A stretch of 64,000 nt of DNA. Origin: Haliclona indistincta. Taxonomy: Eukaryota; Porifera; Demospongiae; Haplosclerida; Chalinidae. The translations under genes were made by a program, and so were the position numbers. Below are positions 44,168 to 55,387 of this stretch, piece by piece (positions within the stretch are counted from its first letter, which is position 1; every line of letters begins with the position of its first letter). The DNA lies in contig OZ024787.1 of NCBI GenBank assembly GCA_964017065.1, positions 10,093,666 to 10,157,665 of the forward strand, in the 5' to 3' direction. The notes below the pieces were generated by a model. That model made no database searches. It had not been told where the DNA came from and saw only the letters and a program-made list of their open reading frames with translations.

Positions 44168-44220
44168 TATATAGATGTAGCCAAACCTGATCATGCTGAC
44201 CTCTTCTGCTTCTTCTCCAG

Positions 44221-44798
44221 ATAAGATCGAAGTTACAATTGAAGCTGATTATGCTGTGGTCAGAGATCTGAGAGAACTGGAGGCTTCGTTTGCTTTTATG
44301 TTAATGCAAGTCAAGCGTCTTCTAGATCGTAACAAGTGTGATTTATCAAGGGGTCTGTTGTTCCTCGAGTCTGTCATTGGTTCTAAAGCTTTTATCGGAT
44401 GTGACAATTTTGACAAACTCATGCGGCAGTTACAGCGAGACCATATTGATGTCTTCAATGTTTCTATTCTTCAACAACTGGTGGCCTGGTTTGACAATCC
44501 TGCGCTCACTCAAGTAATCGGGGTGTATAATGAAAAAAAGGAGATGTTTCTCAAGCAGACAACACTTCATGAGTTTCAACGTGCTGTTGTCAGCAGGGTG
44601 GAGCCTATTCTAGCTAATGGAATGGTTGTGTTGACCATCGCAATCGCAGCGGAAATGGCTTCTCTTCGAACCCTCAGAGACATGGAAATACTAGCAATGG
44701 AAGGATTTGAAGAACATCACAAGAAATTCATCCATGTACAAGCATTGCCAGGTGGCACTGGAGGGACAGTAGGCTCATCTGTAAAGCAAGGTACATAA
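44221..44798 (+). pseudogene. Locus D: truncated Death-family module
   Basis: The exon begins at acceptor TTCTCCAG (44220) in the same phase as exon 3 of loci B and C. It encodes the conserved module: RDLRELEASFAFML, DHIDVFNVSILQQLVAW, TTLHEFQRAVVSRVEP and RTLRDMEILAMEGFE. Homology stops at HVQALPG, just where paralogues continue SVIILWHVPE. The frame then runs through 14 unrelated residues to a stop at 44798. No Death, CARD-like, filamin or NHL exon follows or precedes within reach. The 5' side abuts the 1.2-kb repeat. Likely a dead fragment. Confidence 0.7.
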
Positions 44799-45052
44799 AT
44801 GGACATGTAGTAGTTTTGCTCTGCGGAACTTAATAGCCCCTTTTTCATGTTGGTAATACATCTTTCTGGGAGCACAATTGAGTCTGTTGTTACAGCAACC
44901 CTCAATTAAAGTGCTTGAAACTTGTAATAGCATTAGCAATTAACCCTCGGCACATGCGCAAAGGTTACGGTACTTGCATGCTTTCTCATTTGTTCATTCT
45001 GTCAACGGATTGTGCATATGGCTTAGTTAAGATGTGAACAGGCTAAGTAGTA

Positions 45053-45652
45053 CCAAGGGCGTATAGAGAAAGAGGGCATGCAACCGTCAATCACTCCCGT
45101 AGGATAGCGAAATATTTATTGTTACTAAAATTAGAAGATTACGCCCATCAATTACTGACGTAGAAAAAAGTAGGCGGTAACAAATGACGCATAATTATAT
45201 TATTCAGATCCATGATCCAGCCTACCTACGCCGCGCCTAGGCAACGTGTCCAGCGATCTCAGGCACAGCTAGCGACACATACCAGTCCTACGCCGGTGTT
45301 CTCCTGGCGCCTTTCAGGCGGCCTTTGTCGTCTACGTGTTTGAATAGTGCAATGGCTTCCAGCTTGAAGAATGCGTGACTAGTGTGCCTTCCCTCGCGCA
45401 TTTAGCAACAAGCAATCGTCTAGCAGTTACAGACAAGGGCGAGCAGCTACTACTGTCACTACGTCGCCGTTTAGATACAGGTGTAATACCTGCACTAGCC
45501 ATTTCTGCACTCTCCGCATACGCTCTGACGTATGCACTGTATACTAAAAGTATACGGAGTGTAATTGATGTTTATTTTAGTAACAATAAGTATTTCGCTA
45601 TCCTACGGGAGTAATTGACAGTTGCATGCCCTCTTTCTCTATACGCCCTTGG
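45053..45652. mobile_element. 600-bp TIR element, 5-bp duplication
   Basis: The terminal inverted repeats of ~80 bp start CCAAGGGCGTATAGAGAAAG. They are flanked by TAGTA on both sides (45048-45052 and 45653-45657). Superfamily not assigned. The internal open frame (45375-45614) reads through the right arm and is not considered a gene. Confidence 0.75.
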
Positions 45653-45657
45653 TAGTA

Positions 45658-46433
45658 CAGGCAATTAATGGAAAAAATGGGTCAACCTCTGACTAATTGC
45701 AACACAAACATTTTAAACTGTTTCCTACACAGAAAAATGTCCTTTATAACATACTAAAAGTCCTAAGGAATCCCATGGGAAGTATAAATTTACTGTTACT
45801 AAGTCCTTTGTCTATGTGTAGCTTGTGATAGGACTGTATGTGTGTATACTATGTAGGTGTTAACTGTCTTTGGTTAGTTGTGTAGTTTTGTGTGTTTCTG
45901 TTAGTTTTGTATCACTGATTGATCTGTTTGTGAGTTTTCATATCTTGATTTGTCTGAGCTTTTTAGTATTTGAATGTGTGTTGTAAGGAATTTTATCGAC
46001 CTAAGTCGAGGAAAACTTGAAATCACAACAATAATGTTTCTGTCAATTTGTTTAATCCATACTATCTATCTTTATCATCATCATCATCAACTTCGTCATC
46101 GTACTCCAGCTGGTCTGAGTTTGTGCAATCAGATCCCTTGCAGTTGCCACATGCAGGATACCGTAGATCTGGAAATTTTCGCGTTTTCAAATTTTGTTCT
46201 ATCAAATTATCGGTGGATCTAATTTCCGTCGTTATCTCGGGTGCGCAAATAGTGGGCATTGATTAAACCATTGCTCGTAAAATTTCGCGTATTTTAATTT
46301 TCGTCGCAAGGACGAACGACAAAAATATTTTGACGCTGAAAATTTCCAGATTTACGTTAGCACATTATTATTATACATTTTACAAGTACACCTCATGCTG
46401 CTATAATCAGTCTGGCAGTTAAAACCTGATTAC
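45658..46433. other. Intergenic, AT-rich with MITE-like text
   Basis: Nothing coding. 46150-46330 has the 'aaattttcg' motifs typical of the MITE families in this window, and an ATC triplet run lies at 46076-46090. Confidence 0.4.
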
Positions 46434-47410
46434 ATGTATAGTAGTTCTTCTGGTGCTGTAGGCAAGTCAGTGAGTATTGGGTTTCTTTGCTTTGGGTCTC
46501 TACTGGAGGGGAAAACGGGGAAGACCTTGATTCCCTACGTTTTTTATTGTTTTGTTCTCAAAAATACAGTAATGAAGTCAACATCTACTGTTGTTGTACG
46601 TGAAGGAGCCCTTTTGGCTGGCCAGTTCAAACCCCCAGAAAACAGGCAGTTGATCAGTGCCTTCTACTGGGTGTCATCCAGCCAGGTGTTCCTGAAGGAT
46701 GTGGCTGTTAACATACAGCATTGTGCAGAAATTGAGAATGAGGAACAATGTTTGGACTTCAGGTTCATCATTGCCAGGTGCTCTCAAAAAGAGCTTCCCT
46801 ACCGTTTCAAAGAATTTGAGGGCTTGTTCAGTCCATACACTCAATATGCTAGTATAGATAACCTGAACTTGGAGAGTTCTATTGTTTTGGGCATATCAGC
46901 ACCTCATCATACAAAAATACGCTGTGTTGCCTTTATGTACTACAAACAGCAGACCGATACTCCAGGCAATGTTGAATTCCATTTTGTACTTGTCAAGGAA
47001 TTGCCATCGGTCATTGAGGTATTAAATCATATGGCACGTTTGTTAGCAAATCTTTTTTAAACATTACACAGCTTGTAGAGAAGAAGTACCGGGACTGGAA
47101 AAGAGATGGCAAATTACGTCTTTGCTTAAAAGAAAGCCCTATCAAGCTTGTTCTAACACAGCAGAAAGTAGACTCCTGGGAGATAGTTGAGCTGACGAAA
47201 TCTCAGGTATATTGCAAGGAAAACTGCTCAAGTGTAAGATTTTCTTCAAATTGTAATAGATCACCAAAGAAGGTGGAAAAGATCCATATTGGGCATGTGA
47301 GTGTCGGCTATTAAAGGAAGATGCACGAATATTTCACAAAGTACACATTATTGGAGCTAAACCTGAAGATTTGTTTTTCCACATTCGCTACGCCTACACT
47401 AAGCCAGAAG
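46434..47410 (+). CDS. ZU5-like domain protein fragment
   Basis: Three exons: up to 47018, 47072-47206 and 47260-47410, with GT-AG borders. The first contains STVVVREGALLAGQFKPP, ISAFYWVSSSQVFLKDVAVN, IQHCAEIENEEQ, RFIIARCSQKELPYRFKEFE and FSPYTQYASI. That pattern of an initial 'P.GAL' followed by 'W..S..F.K.V...IQHC' fits ZU5-like domains found in ankyrin, UNC5 and many invertebrate death-domain proteins. The later exons (YRDWKRDGKLRLCLKESPIK; FHKVHIIGAKPEDLFFHIRY) are unassigned. A methionine at 46572 just before the domain may be the true start or the exon may begin upstream. No exon is found after 47410, so the gene seems truncated. Part of it is copied at 61.7 kb. Confidence 0.5.
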
Positions 47411-47744
47411 GTATAATTAAATTTCAGTCAGTCTGGTAATAATAAGTGATATCTCTCCCGGCCTGAAATTTTAATAATCAATCAAACAAATGAAAATTAA
47501 TTACTTATGGCTATACTTATTTATACTGTTGTAAGTATTATACTAACAATTTCATGTCTTTTCACAACAGTTCCAATTCAAATTTAATAAGTTTATCAGT
47601 GATCAATCTTCCCCCCTAAATTTTAAAGACTGAATACGTAATGGGCATGACAGGCTAATAGACCATGCATTGCTACACCTGTCCATTAGAAAGACCTCAT
47701 GCTGGCTCTCAGTTATATACGGTGGCCCTAAAGGTCGGCTCTCG
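47411..47744. repeat. 3' flank shared with 62239-62510
   Basis: 'cagtcagtctgg', 'agtgatatctctccc', 'ttccaattcaaatttaata' and 'gactgaatacgtaatgggca' occur at both sites in order. The duplication therefore extends beyond the exons. Confidence 0.75.
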
Positions 47745-47880
47745 CGACTCATGCCCTCGTCCCTCACGAACGTTCTCTCCTCCCTCACGAATGTTCTCTC
47801 ATCCCTCAGGAATGTTCTCTCCTCCCTCACGAATGTTCTCTCGTTCCTAACGAATGTTCTCTCACGAACGTTTCTCGTAA
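47745..47880. repeat. ~21-bp minisatellite
   Basis: About six units of CTCACGAATGTTCTCTCCTC with variation. The minus-strand REERTFV-repeating frame is an artefact. Confidence 0.8.
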
Positions 47881-47884
47881 GTTA

Positions 47885-48290
47885 TTAAGGTTACGGTATA
47901 CCACGCCTACCATGAGCAAGTACATGTAGCTAGCTAGGAATGGTTGCCTGAAAAAAACACTTGTAGCATCGCGTGTGTTGGTTTGGCTGGACAAAGCATT
48001 GCATATCCAGTCAGAGCAAAGACTGCACTTTGTCGTTTGCAAAAGCGACGGCTCGACTCGTTACCATAGTGCAACGAGCAGTTTCGTCGACCGTAAAAGT
48101 CGAAATCTCGTTGAGGGCATTCTGTAGCACGACTAGACTTGGCATGTAGCTAGACTGCTTAGTTATCTAGGGATCAACGGATCCATTCATCGATATCAGC
48201 TTTAGTTGCCGAGTTATGTTGACGCATACACTCGAGAATTAACCTTGACAAGCTTTTCGAGTATGTGCGTAAACATAACTCTGCAATAAA
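47885..48290. mobile_element. Single-arm copy of the 57.4-kb foldback element
   Basis: Sequence from AAGGTTACGGTATACCACGC through 'tagttgccgagttatgttgac' matches one arm and the centre of the 57388-58105 palindrome. The other arm is missing beyond ~48290. Confidence 0.7.
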
Positions 48291-48727
48291 TCTTTCTAGG
48301 AGCATATAAAATACCTTCAAGTACAATTCTAAGGAAAGTATACTTGTAGAAAAGCTGACTGTATTCACTTGTAGACCCAAATACTGTATAGCCGGTTATT
48401 TTTGATGGTCAAATATTTATATACAATGGAACCTCTCTTGACGCCAATAGCGGACACCTCGCTAATGCGACCACTAACGTGCGGTTCCGATTGCAACTCC
48501 ATTGACGTAATACAATAAAACATTCCGAATAGTGGCCACCTCGTTATTCCATATTGCGGACACGATATTCGGTCCGACACGACCAACGTAACACAATAAC
48601 GCACTCGATAGTGCGGACAGCCCGCTGTGTGTGTGACACCTTGCTCCTGGAGATCTTCCAAGAATCGAACAAGGCCTGAAAGATACCTCGTGGTGATGCC
48701 TAGATTGTCGTGAAGTACGACAGACTC

Positions 48728-49353
48728 TAGCCTCATACCCAGGCTCTTTTGAGGGGGCGGAAAAAAGAGCCTGGTCGACACTGTCTGCACATGCGTTTAA
48801 TTTCTTGCTTTTCCAAGACTCCGTGATATTTTTGTTCATGTTTGTGTTATGTATACGCTCAATGACGTCGAGTTTCCGGTGTGCGCTAATAGCTGAATGC
48901 TAGCCCCAGATCTAAGGCAGGTCTCTCCAGAGCACCAGCCTCTTCTCCTACTTATAGCAATTGTGTTAGTCAGGTTGACATCTGTAACAGTTATTTCTAA
49001 CAGACTGCTGGTTCGTGACGATATACGTCGGTAAGTTTGCTAATAACTGGATTCACTATGCACAGCGATGGCGCGCGTGGCTAGTACTTGGCACAAACGA
49101 CACAGCAGTGTGATCTGGCGCCGATAATCCTGTAGACTTGAGTCGCTTGACTCTACTGCAGCTCGGTTTTTGGTGCGCGCCATCTTTATATTTTGACGTC
49201 TTAGCTGCAAACAGGCTTATCAGTAGACGTCATTCGATGGTTACGCCCACCATCCACCCACTCAAATAATTGCAAAATTCTGCCATAATTAAGCGCATGC
49301 GTGTGCAATATCGACCAGGCTCTTATTTTTAATAAAGCCTGGGTACGAGGCTA
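48728..49353. mobile_element. MULE-like MITE 1 (9-bp duplication, TAGCCTCRTACCCAGGCT ends)
   Basis: Inverted repeats start TAGCCTCATACCCAGGCT on the left and TAGCCTCGTACCCAGGCT on the right strand. The flanking 9 bp are GACAGACTC and GACAGACCT, matching at the first seven bases. It is 626 bp and non-coding. Confidence 0.7.
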
Positions 49354-49398
49354 GACAGACCTGAGTTTCAATCGGTTTTGACGCACCTGCATCGTCCC

Positions 49399-49985
49399 TA
49401 GCCTCGTACCCAGGCTCTCGGACGGGCTGCGTGGGTGGCTATTAGAGAGCCTGGTACGCATTGCACGCGCATGCGTCAGATTTTGAAAAGCGCGGGTGAA
49501 AAATCGCAAGACACCGCCCTCGCCCCGCCTATATAAATTTATGCATTAATGCGAACAACGCTGGAACTATTGTTTGGGATCCAACCACGCTCGGGCAAGC
49601 TGCTGCATCTACTTGGCCGCTTGTCCAGGTACACACGACCAAATTGTGAGCAATTGGAGATCTGTCTAGACATAAAACACTTACTTTGTCGAAATCAGGC
49701 CAAAATCGAGAATATTTGCCGCTCGTGGCGTTCGATATGGCTCGTAACATTACAATGTTTCATCGTGGCATGCTTAGCCGGCCTAAACACCGCTGCTTCT
49801 GTGTTTTTTTCCTAACTAACAATGAGTATCCTGACATAAGCAAGAGTGCACAGACATCAACAGTAGTTTACTGTAGTATACGGATTAACCATCTGATGGT
49901 TAATTTCGCGCATGCGCATGCAATGCGTACCAGGCTCTCTAATAGCCACCCACGCAGCCCGTCCGAGAGCCTGGGTACGAGGCTA
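49399..49985. mobile_element. MULE-like MITE 2 (perfect 9-bp duplication)
   Basis: The inverted repeats of ~75 bp are exact and start TAGCCTCGTACCCAGGCTCT. They are flanked by CATCGTCCC at 49390-49398 and 49986-49994. Nine-bp duplications with long inverted repeats are typical of Mutator-like elements. Same family as MITE 1 but with a different interior. Confidence 0.85.
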
Positions 49986-50181
49986 CATCGTCCCGTGTGA
50001 CGAACTTGGCCACGCCCACTAATTATTGACCTCCCGACTGGGGCCACCTCTTTACTGGGGACATTATTTTTGGTGCCAATGGTGTCCGCTTTAGAGAGGT
50101 TCCACTGTAATTGTAATGTTTTAGATTAGATCTAATTTTCGACTCGCACATCACGCCGTTCAAAAATAAAATCCTGGCTAA

Positions 50182-50935
50182 CAGGGGTGCCAGTGGCGGA
50201 AATTTCGACCCCAGGCCGGTTTTTTACATAACCCCATTACCCACCCACCCACTACGTCATAATGTGTCATATAATGAGATTCACAATGCAGGCTAATTAA
50301 TATTCATTAACAGATGGCGATCGCGTACACATAGCTTGTCGTCGATAGCACGGGTGAGTCGATAGCGAAAGTGTAGTATCGATCGCGATCGTACGAAACA
50401 CTGCTGCAGCAAGCAGAGATCAGAAAGCAACTGCGCTACCGCTGTGAATGTGGCCAAGATTAAGCAACTACCACGTTTCAGAGAGTGCTCGTCGCGAAAA
50501 CGCACCCGATGCTGCTAAAACTCCGCGATTAGATAGCTTCTTTTGACGGAAGAACAACACTCAAGAGCTGAGTGCAGCTGAATCTACTGCAGAAGCTGGT
50601 GAGTAGAATAACTGCCTGGCTCAGAAGCAGCTGCTTGGCATGCATTATGCTAGCCACGCCTCCAGTCTACACCCCTCACAGCATAATGCATGATGCTTTT
50701 ACCTGCTGGCTGCATTTTACAGTGTATGTATATACACAGTAAATAATAACAAAAGCATGTATATCTGCATGAATTGACCTCTTCTGATGCCAAGAACCTG
50801 TAAAACAACTCTACAGAGCACCAGAAATGTAGTGGCTAAAATTTACGCAAAATGACTTTTTGTGTAAAAACCCTCTCAACCCACCCACCCACTTTTTGGC
50901 CTGGGGTCGGTAATTTTTCTTTCTGGTACCCCCTG
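50182..50935. mobile_element. hAT-type element, 754 bp
   Basis: The ends are CAGGGGTGCCAG and CTGGTACCCCCTG, with subterminal 'ccccaggcc' / 'ggcctgggg' and ACCCACCC. They are flanked by the perfect 8-bp duplication CTGGCTAA (50174-50181 and 50936-50943). No transposase. It lies just right of the Tigger MITE. Confidence 0.88.
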
Positions 50936-50943
50936 CTGGCTAA

Positions 50944-51410
50944 AATGTATTACCTTCATCAGAAATCAATGGTGTTGAAATTTTGGAGAACTGTTTAATC
51001 GCTAAACCACGCCAGCCATGTTTTATGATTGAGAGTCGAAGGGAAGTTGCTGCACCGCGGTGTCTGCTTTGGCCCACCGTGTGAGTAGTCTCTAGCATGC
51101 TGCAGTGCGCATGGGCCAGACATTTCTGTGAAGTGCTTGGCGTTTTTACTGCTATTGTGGCACCAAGCTATACCCACTGTTAGATAAAAGTTGGAAGTGG
51201 GCTCCAGCCTTGATCTGTTCATTCAATCGGCATGTGTTTGCACAAGAAAATTTTCGATCTTCAAAATATTTGGTATGGTTCAAAATTTCGTAGATTTAAT
51301 TTTCGACCTGCAGTCGATACAAAATCCTGTCAAAAATAACCCTGCTAATACGGTGTGTGTTGCACCTGAGTATATGCTAGCCTGTAATGTAAACCAGATA
51401 TTTGCTGGTT
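50944..51410. other. Repeat remnant, no gene
   Basis: 'ggttatttttga' type text near 48390 and its complement near 51330 suggests an older outer element surrounding the whole 48.4-50.9 kb nest, with borders about 48383 and 51352. No coding sequence is seen. Confidence 0.3.
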
Positions 51411-52031
51411 ATAGACCATTTTAGTCGCTAATCATTTTCCCGCGCGCGCCCGTACAACACCGGACATGACCGTGTCGACGCCACCATTTTATCGGTATTG
51501 TGCTGCAGGCAAAACACAAGGTTTCGTCTTTTTGCGTGCTTAGCTAGGTACTTTGCACACACAAGCGAAAGTATATTGCTTATATGAGTCACTAGAGCTT
51601 GAAAACGCCCGTTTCTATCTCTCGAACAGCCAGCAAAGCGGGAAATATGGAACGAAACTACTGACATTTTGTTCGATTTTACTGGCACACTGTGTCTACG
51701 AGCAACTACATCATGGTAGCAAACAATACTGGATAGCGGCCTTGATCGAACAGTCCAATCGATAATAGCTTGGCTGATACAGAACAGCAGCAAAACTGGA
51801 CCAGTTTCTAGCAGTCAAATGCTTGCTAACTTCGCTTTCTTGACCGAGATTGTGGCAGTAATGTTCGTTTGTAAATTCTTAAACTTGCAATGTAATATTC
51901 TGTCGCTTGCAAGTGGAAATTAGCCTGCCAAGCGCGCAAAGAAACGAATATCTTGTGTTTTACCAGCAGCACAATACCGTCAATGTGGCGGTCCAAACAT
52001 TCGCGTCTATTAGCGCCTAAAATGGTCTATA
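51411..52031. mobile_element. 620-bp element with ~130-bp inverted arms
   Basis: The ends ATAGACCATTTTAGTCGCTA and TAGCGCCTAAAATGGTCTAT are inverted repeats. Further in, 'tcggtattgtgctgcaggc' is matched by 'ccagcagcacaataccg'. The tip resembles that of the 39020 element (TAGACC then T-rich). Confidence 0.7.
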
Positions 52032-52049
52032 GACTATGGATTCGAGGTG

Positions 52050-52145
52050 TCTATGGGATTTAGATCACCGCGGAAACCGATGTTTGTAGACTTCTGTAGC
52101 GCAAGGGCATTTTCGGTTTCCAAGGTGATCTAAATCCCATAGAAC
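52050..52145. repeat. Short foldback
   Basis: 'tctatgggatttagatcacc' is mirrored at 52120-52140, with 'ggaaaccg' / 'cggtttcc' inside and a ~30-bp loop. Confidence 0.8.
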
Positions 52146-53541
52146 CTTGCTAGTCCGAACCCTCGCTTATCTTAATCAGCGAATTCGTTGTGAATATCAT
52201 TAAAGGCTTGTGAATCTCATTACATGGACCATTAAATTTTCTCGTTATTATAATTATTTGCATGCATAGATGGAGGCAGACCAGATCCCGAATACTTAAA
52301 TGCTCCTGCAACAAATGAGATTATAGGTGAGATTAGTGCTAGTGACATCATAAATCAATAGTTCACATAAAACATCAACCGTGCAATTATATACATGTAC
52401 CGGCAATAAATTATTTTTCAATTAGCATGTTAATTCAGCTAGGCTAACTATACTAAAACCATAGATATACAAAAAGAGATAAAAGCAAAAAATAATAGTC
52501 AAGAAAAGATTATGAGTCAACTGACAATTTCTCTGAAACTGACAGTCTTTGAATGAATGATTTGGCTAAACCACTGTAACGTTTAACCCGACAGCCAAAG
52601 TCTGTTGAAAAATTTCAAGATTTTGGACCGATAACACCAAGCGACTCAATGGCACCATGTGAAAATTGATTCATTAGGGCTAGTTGTCATACTTTGTCTC
52701 CTTCTGTGACTCTGCTCTAGCTGCAACTGCACCAGCCTTTGACACTGCTAGTGGCCGGTGCTGCTGGATAGTAACATCCCATAACAATGATTTGCCAAGA
52801 GACTGATGTAAGCCCATCTGTGGTTGTTCAAGTGTGGGCAGTGAAAATGGCAAAATGCTACATGCATACAGTGCTTCCAGTCTAGACATTCCAAAATTGC
52901 ACATTTCACTAACATGAAATGTTTTTACTCATAAAAACTAAACGATAGGTTTTATAGCTGCCAAACTTGGTGAGAAGGCTGATACAACCTTCTAGAGTAA
53001 GTGTGCGTAGTCTAAACTGCAAGCCTTACTTGATCTCAAAAATACAAAAGGTGAAGTGGCAGTTGTCGGAAACACCCAATTAGCTTTTATTTTTAGACCA
53101 TAAAATCTGTAAGAAGCTTAGTTAAGGAAAAATCTTTGGTGTGTAGGCGAACAACTAGTTCATCTACCAAATACTCTAGAGCCAATGCTTAACTATCACG
53201 CAAACTAAAGTTCGGTCCACAACAAACTCAAAAATCAACAAAAAATCAAAGTCAGAAAGTTTTTAGACTCAAAAATCTGCAACTTTGCGAGTTAAGAAAA
53301 AGCGCTCCGCAGGCAAGTAGCCTTATGCCTTAGCTAATCACAGCTCTTCGCTCGTGGCTGTAACTTACACCGTCGGCGAATACGAGGTGCTGGTAGCAGC
53401 AGTACTCGCCCGCTTTGTTCGTCTTCGTCTTAGTTATGACGTGCCAATGACTGTTGCCAGATTGATGACGTCAATTTATCTGCATATCCGATAGAATATG
53501 CGGGAATGTACGGTCATCAACTTGGAAAACGTCATTGATAC
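52146..53541. other. No gene recognised
   Basis: AT-rich. A 74-codon minus frame (52904-52680) and a possible short plus-strand exon near 52269-52327 (DPEYLNAPATNEII before GTGAGA) are the only candidates. Neither has family support. Confidence 0.35.
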
Positions 53542-53741
53542 NNNNNNNNNNNNNNNNNNNNNNNNNNNNNNNNNNNNNNNNNNNNNNNNNNNNNNNNNNN
53601 NNNNNNNNNNNNNNNNNNNNNNNNNNNNNNNNNNNNNNNNNNNNNNNNNNNNNNNNNNNNNNNNNNNNNNNNNNNNNNNNNNNNNNNNNNNNNNNNNNNN
53701 NNNNNNNNNNNNNNNNNNNNNNNNNNNNNNNNNNNNNNNNN
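53542..53741. other. Assembly gap (200 N)
   Basis: Exactly 200 N. The right flank enters an inverted-repeat-bounded minisatellite. Confidence 1.
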
Positions 53742-53807
53742 GGACTGGCCCAGCTTCAGCGTTCACACCAGCACACGCGGCACGCTTACCCGGGTCAGAC
53801 CCCATTC

Positions 53808-54408
53808 TGGTCATCTACAATCGCTGGACTGGAACAGTGGAATGGAACGGTGGAATGGAATGAACTTTCAAAAAATTTAACATAAAATGTTCCAAAATTT
53901 TTATGGGTATCTATAAGAATTCACTGGACTGGAGCGCGTATTGCACTACTGGAATGGACCACTGGAGGGGTCAGGTCCATACTGGGCACGTTAGGCGAAT
54001 TCTGGACGCTGTTAGGCGAATACTGGGCGCTGTTAGGCGAATACTGGGCGCTGTTAGCGAATACTGGGCGCTGTCAGGTGAATACTGGGCGCTGTTAGGC
54101 AAATACTGGGCGCTGTTAGGCGAATACTGCATGGGCGCCGTTAGGCGAATACTGGGTGCTGTTAGGCAAATACTGGGCGCCGTTAGGCGAATACTGGGCG
54201 CTGTTAGGCGAAGGTTTTAGGGTCTTGGGTTTAGGGTTTAATTCCGCGTTTTACAGCGTTCCTGCTGTAATAGTAGTTGATTTTTACATGTGATACACGA
54301 GTGTGCAATCACATAAAAATTTTGGAACATTTTTATGTTAAATTTTTTGAAAGGTCATTCCATTCCACCGTTCCATTCCACTGTTCCAGTCCAGCGATTG
54401 TAGACGAC
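53808..54408. mobile_element. Element with ~95-bp inverted arms enclosing a 21-bp minisatellite
   Basis: The left arm (53808-53906, rich in GGAATGGAA) is repeated in reverse at 54312-54408. Between them about 11 units of ACTGGGCGCTGTTAGGCGAAT run from 53975 to 54212, some shortened. This links minisatellite growth to the inside of a foldback element. Confidence 0.8.
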
Positions 54409-54770
54409 CCCATTCTGGCTCACTGTTGGGAAGTGAGCTAATCAAGCTCAACTCGGCACGGCTCAGCTCGATTTGTGCATGTTCACACAGTAATTTTGTA
54501 AGCAAGTTGGTGCGCGCCAACGTGAGCTGACTCGCGACCTTGTGCCTGTGTGAATGCAGTACAGTGGAACCTCTCTTAACGGACATTCCCAATAGCGGAC
54601 ACCTCGCTAATGCGACCACTAACGTGCGGTCCCGATTGAAACTCCATTGACGTAATACAATAAAACATTCCGAATAGCGGCCACCTCTCTATTCCGTATT
54701 GCGGCCACGTTTTACGCCCCCGCTCAATCGCTACAATGTATTATTAATCTTCATAATACGGCCAGTGGCA

Positions 54771-55133
54771 TTAAATAGAATGTTTTAAGTAGCACTTCCA
54801 GCAACCATCTTTCGTATGCGCTCTAGATATGGCTTTGGTCCGTACAAAAAGAACATACATGGAACTTCTAGGCCATAACCAGCTCCGCGGCTTAGTCTCT
54901 TGCCTGTGATCTTCACACTGCCATGGTTGCAGTCTAGTTCTCGCCAAAAAAGAGGATAACAATGGAGCTATGTTGTATGGTACGTGCCCCATAATGGCAT
55001 TGTCGTCATCTTCAGTCTTTACAACAGCAACAGAATGCTTGTCGTGGCTGTTGTTTGGCTCTCTCTTCAATGTAAAGACACATCCGATGTGGTCAGCATT
55101 CTCCGGCCAGTGCTCCTTGTACGTGTACTCCAC
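54771..55133 (-). pseudogene. HIRAN-like domain fragment inside the Tigger element
   Basis: The minus-strand frame encodes EHWPENADHIGCVFTLKREP, NNSHDKHSVAVVK and IMGHVPYNIAPLLSSFL. The pattern 'REP.N.hD..AvaV...... .GhvP...a..l' is that of HIRAN domains (HLTF/Rad5-type DNA 3'-end binding, and standalone forms). The frame continues with unrelated sequence and has a stop just upstream of the domain, so it is a fragment. Antisense to the transposase and within the transposon ends. Confidence 0.55.
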
Positions 55134-55387
55134 GAATGAAGGATGCTATCTCAAGGTGTGGTTCTTCTGTAGCCATAATTTCTCACAGCTGTCTGGGCCG
55201 TCAGTAAACACAAACCAAAGAACATGCATACACATGAAAACACTGCCTAGTTGTACCATCGTGCGCTGCATGTGCCATTGTCGGGCTGTTCTATCATTAG
55301 TACATAGTTCTAGTCACAGCTGAACTATGTATTCCTGGTGTTGTGTGCTGGCGACTGAAATTCTACTAACGTTAGGACAGTCCAACA

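Larger units (their letters stand above)
48424..50107. mobile_element. Non-autonomous Tigger/pogo element with two nested insertions
   Basis: The ends CAATGGAACCTCTCTTGAC and GAGAGGTTCCACTG are Tigger-type inverted repeats with TA on both sides. About 200 bp at each end match the full element at 54562-57219. The transposase is absent and the middle is occupied by the elements at 48728-49353 and 49399-49985. Confidence 0.8.

Noticed and set aside
45375..45614. 79-codon frame as a gene
   Set aside because: It reads into the right inverted repeat of the 45053-45652 element and has no family similarity.
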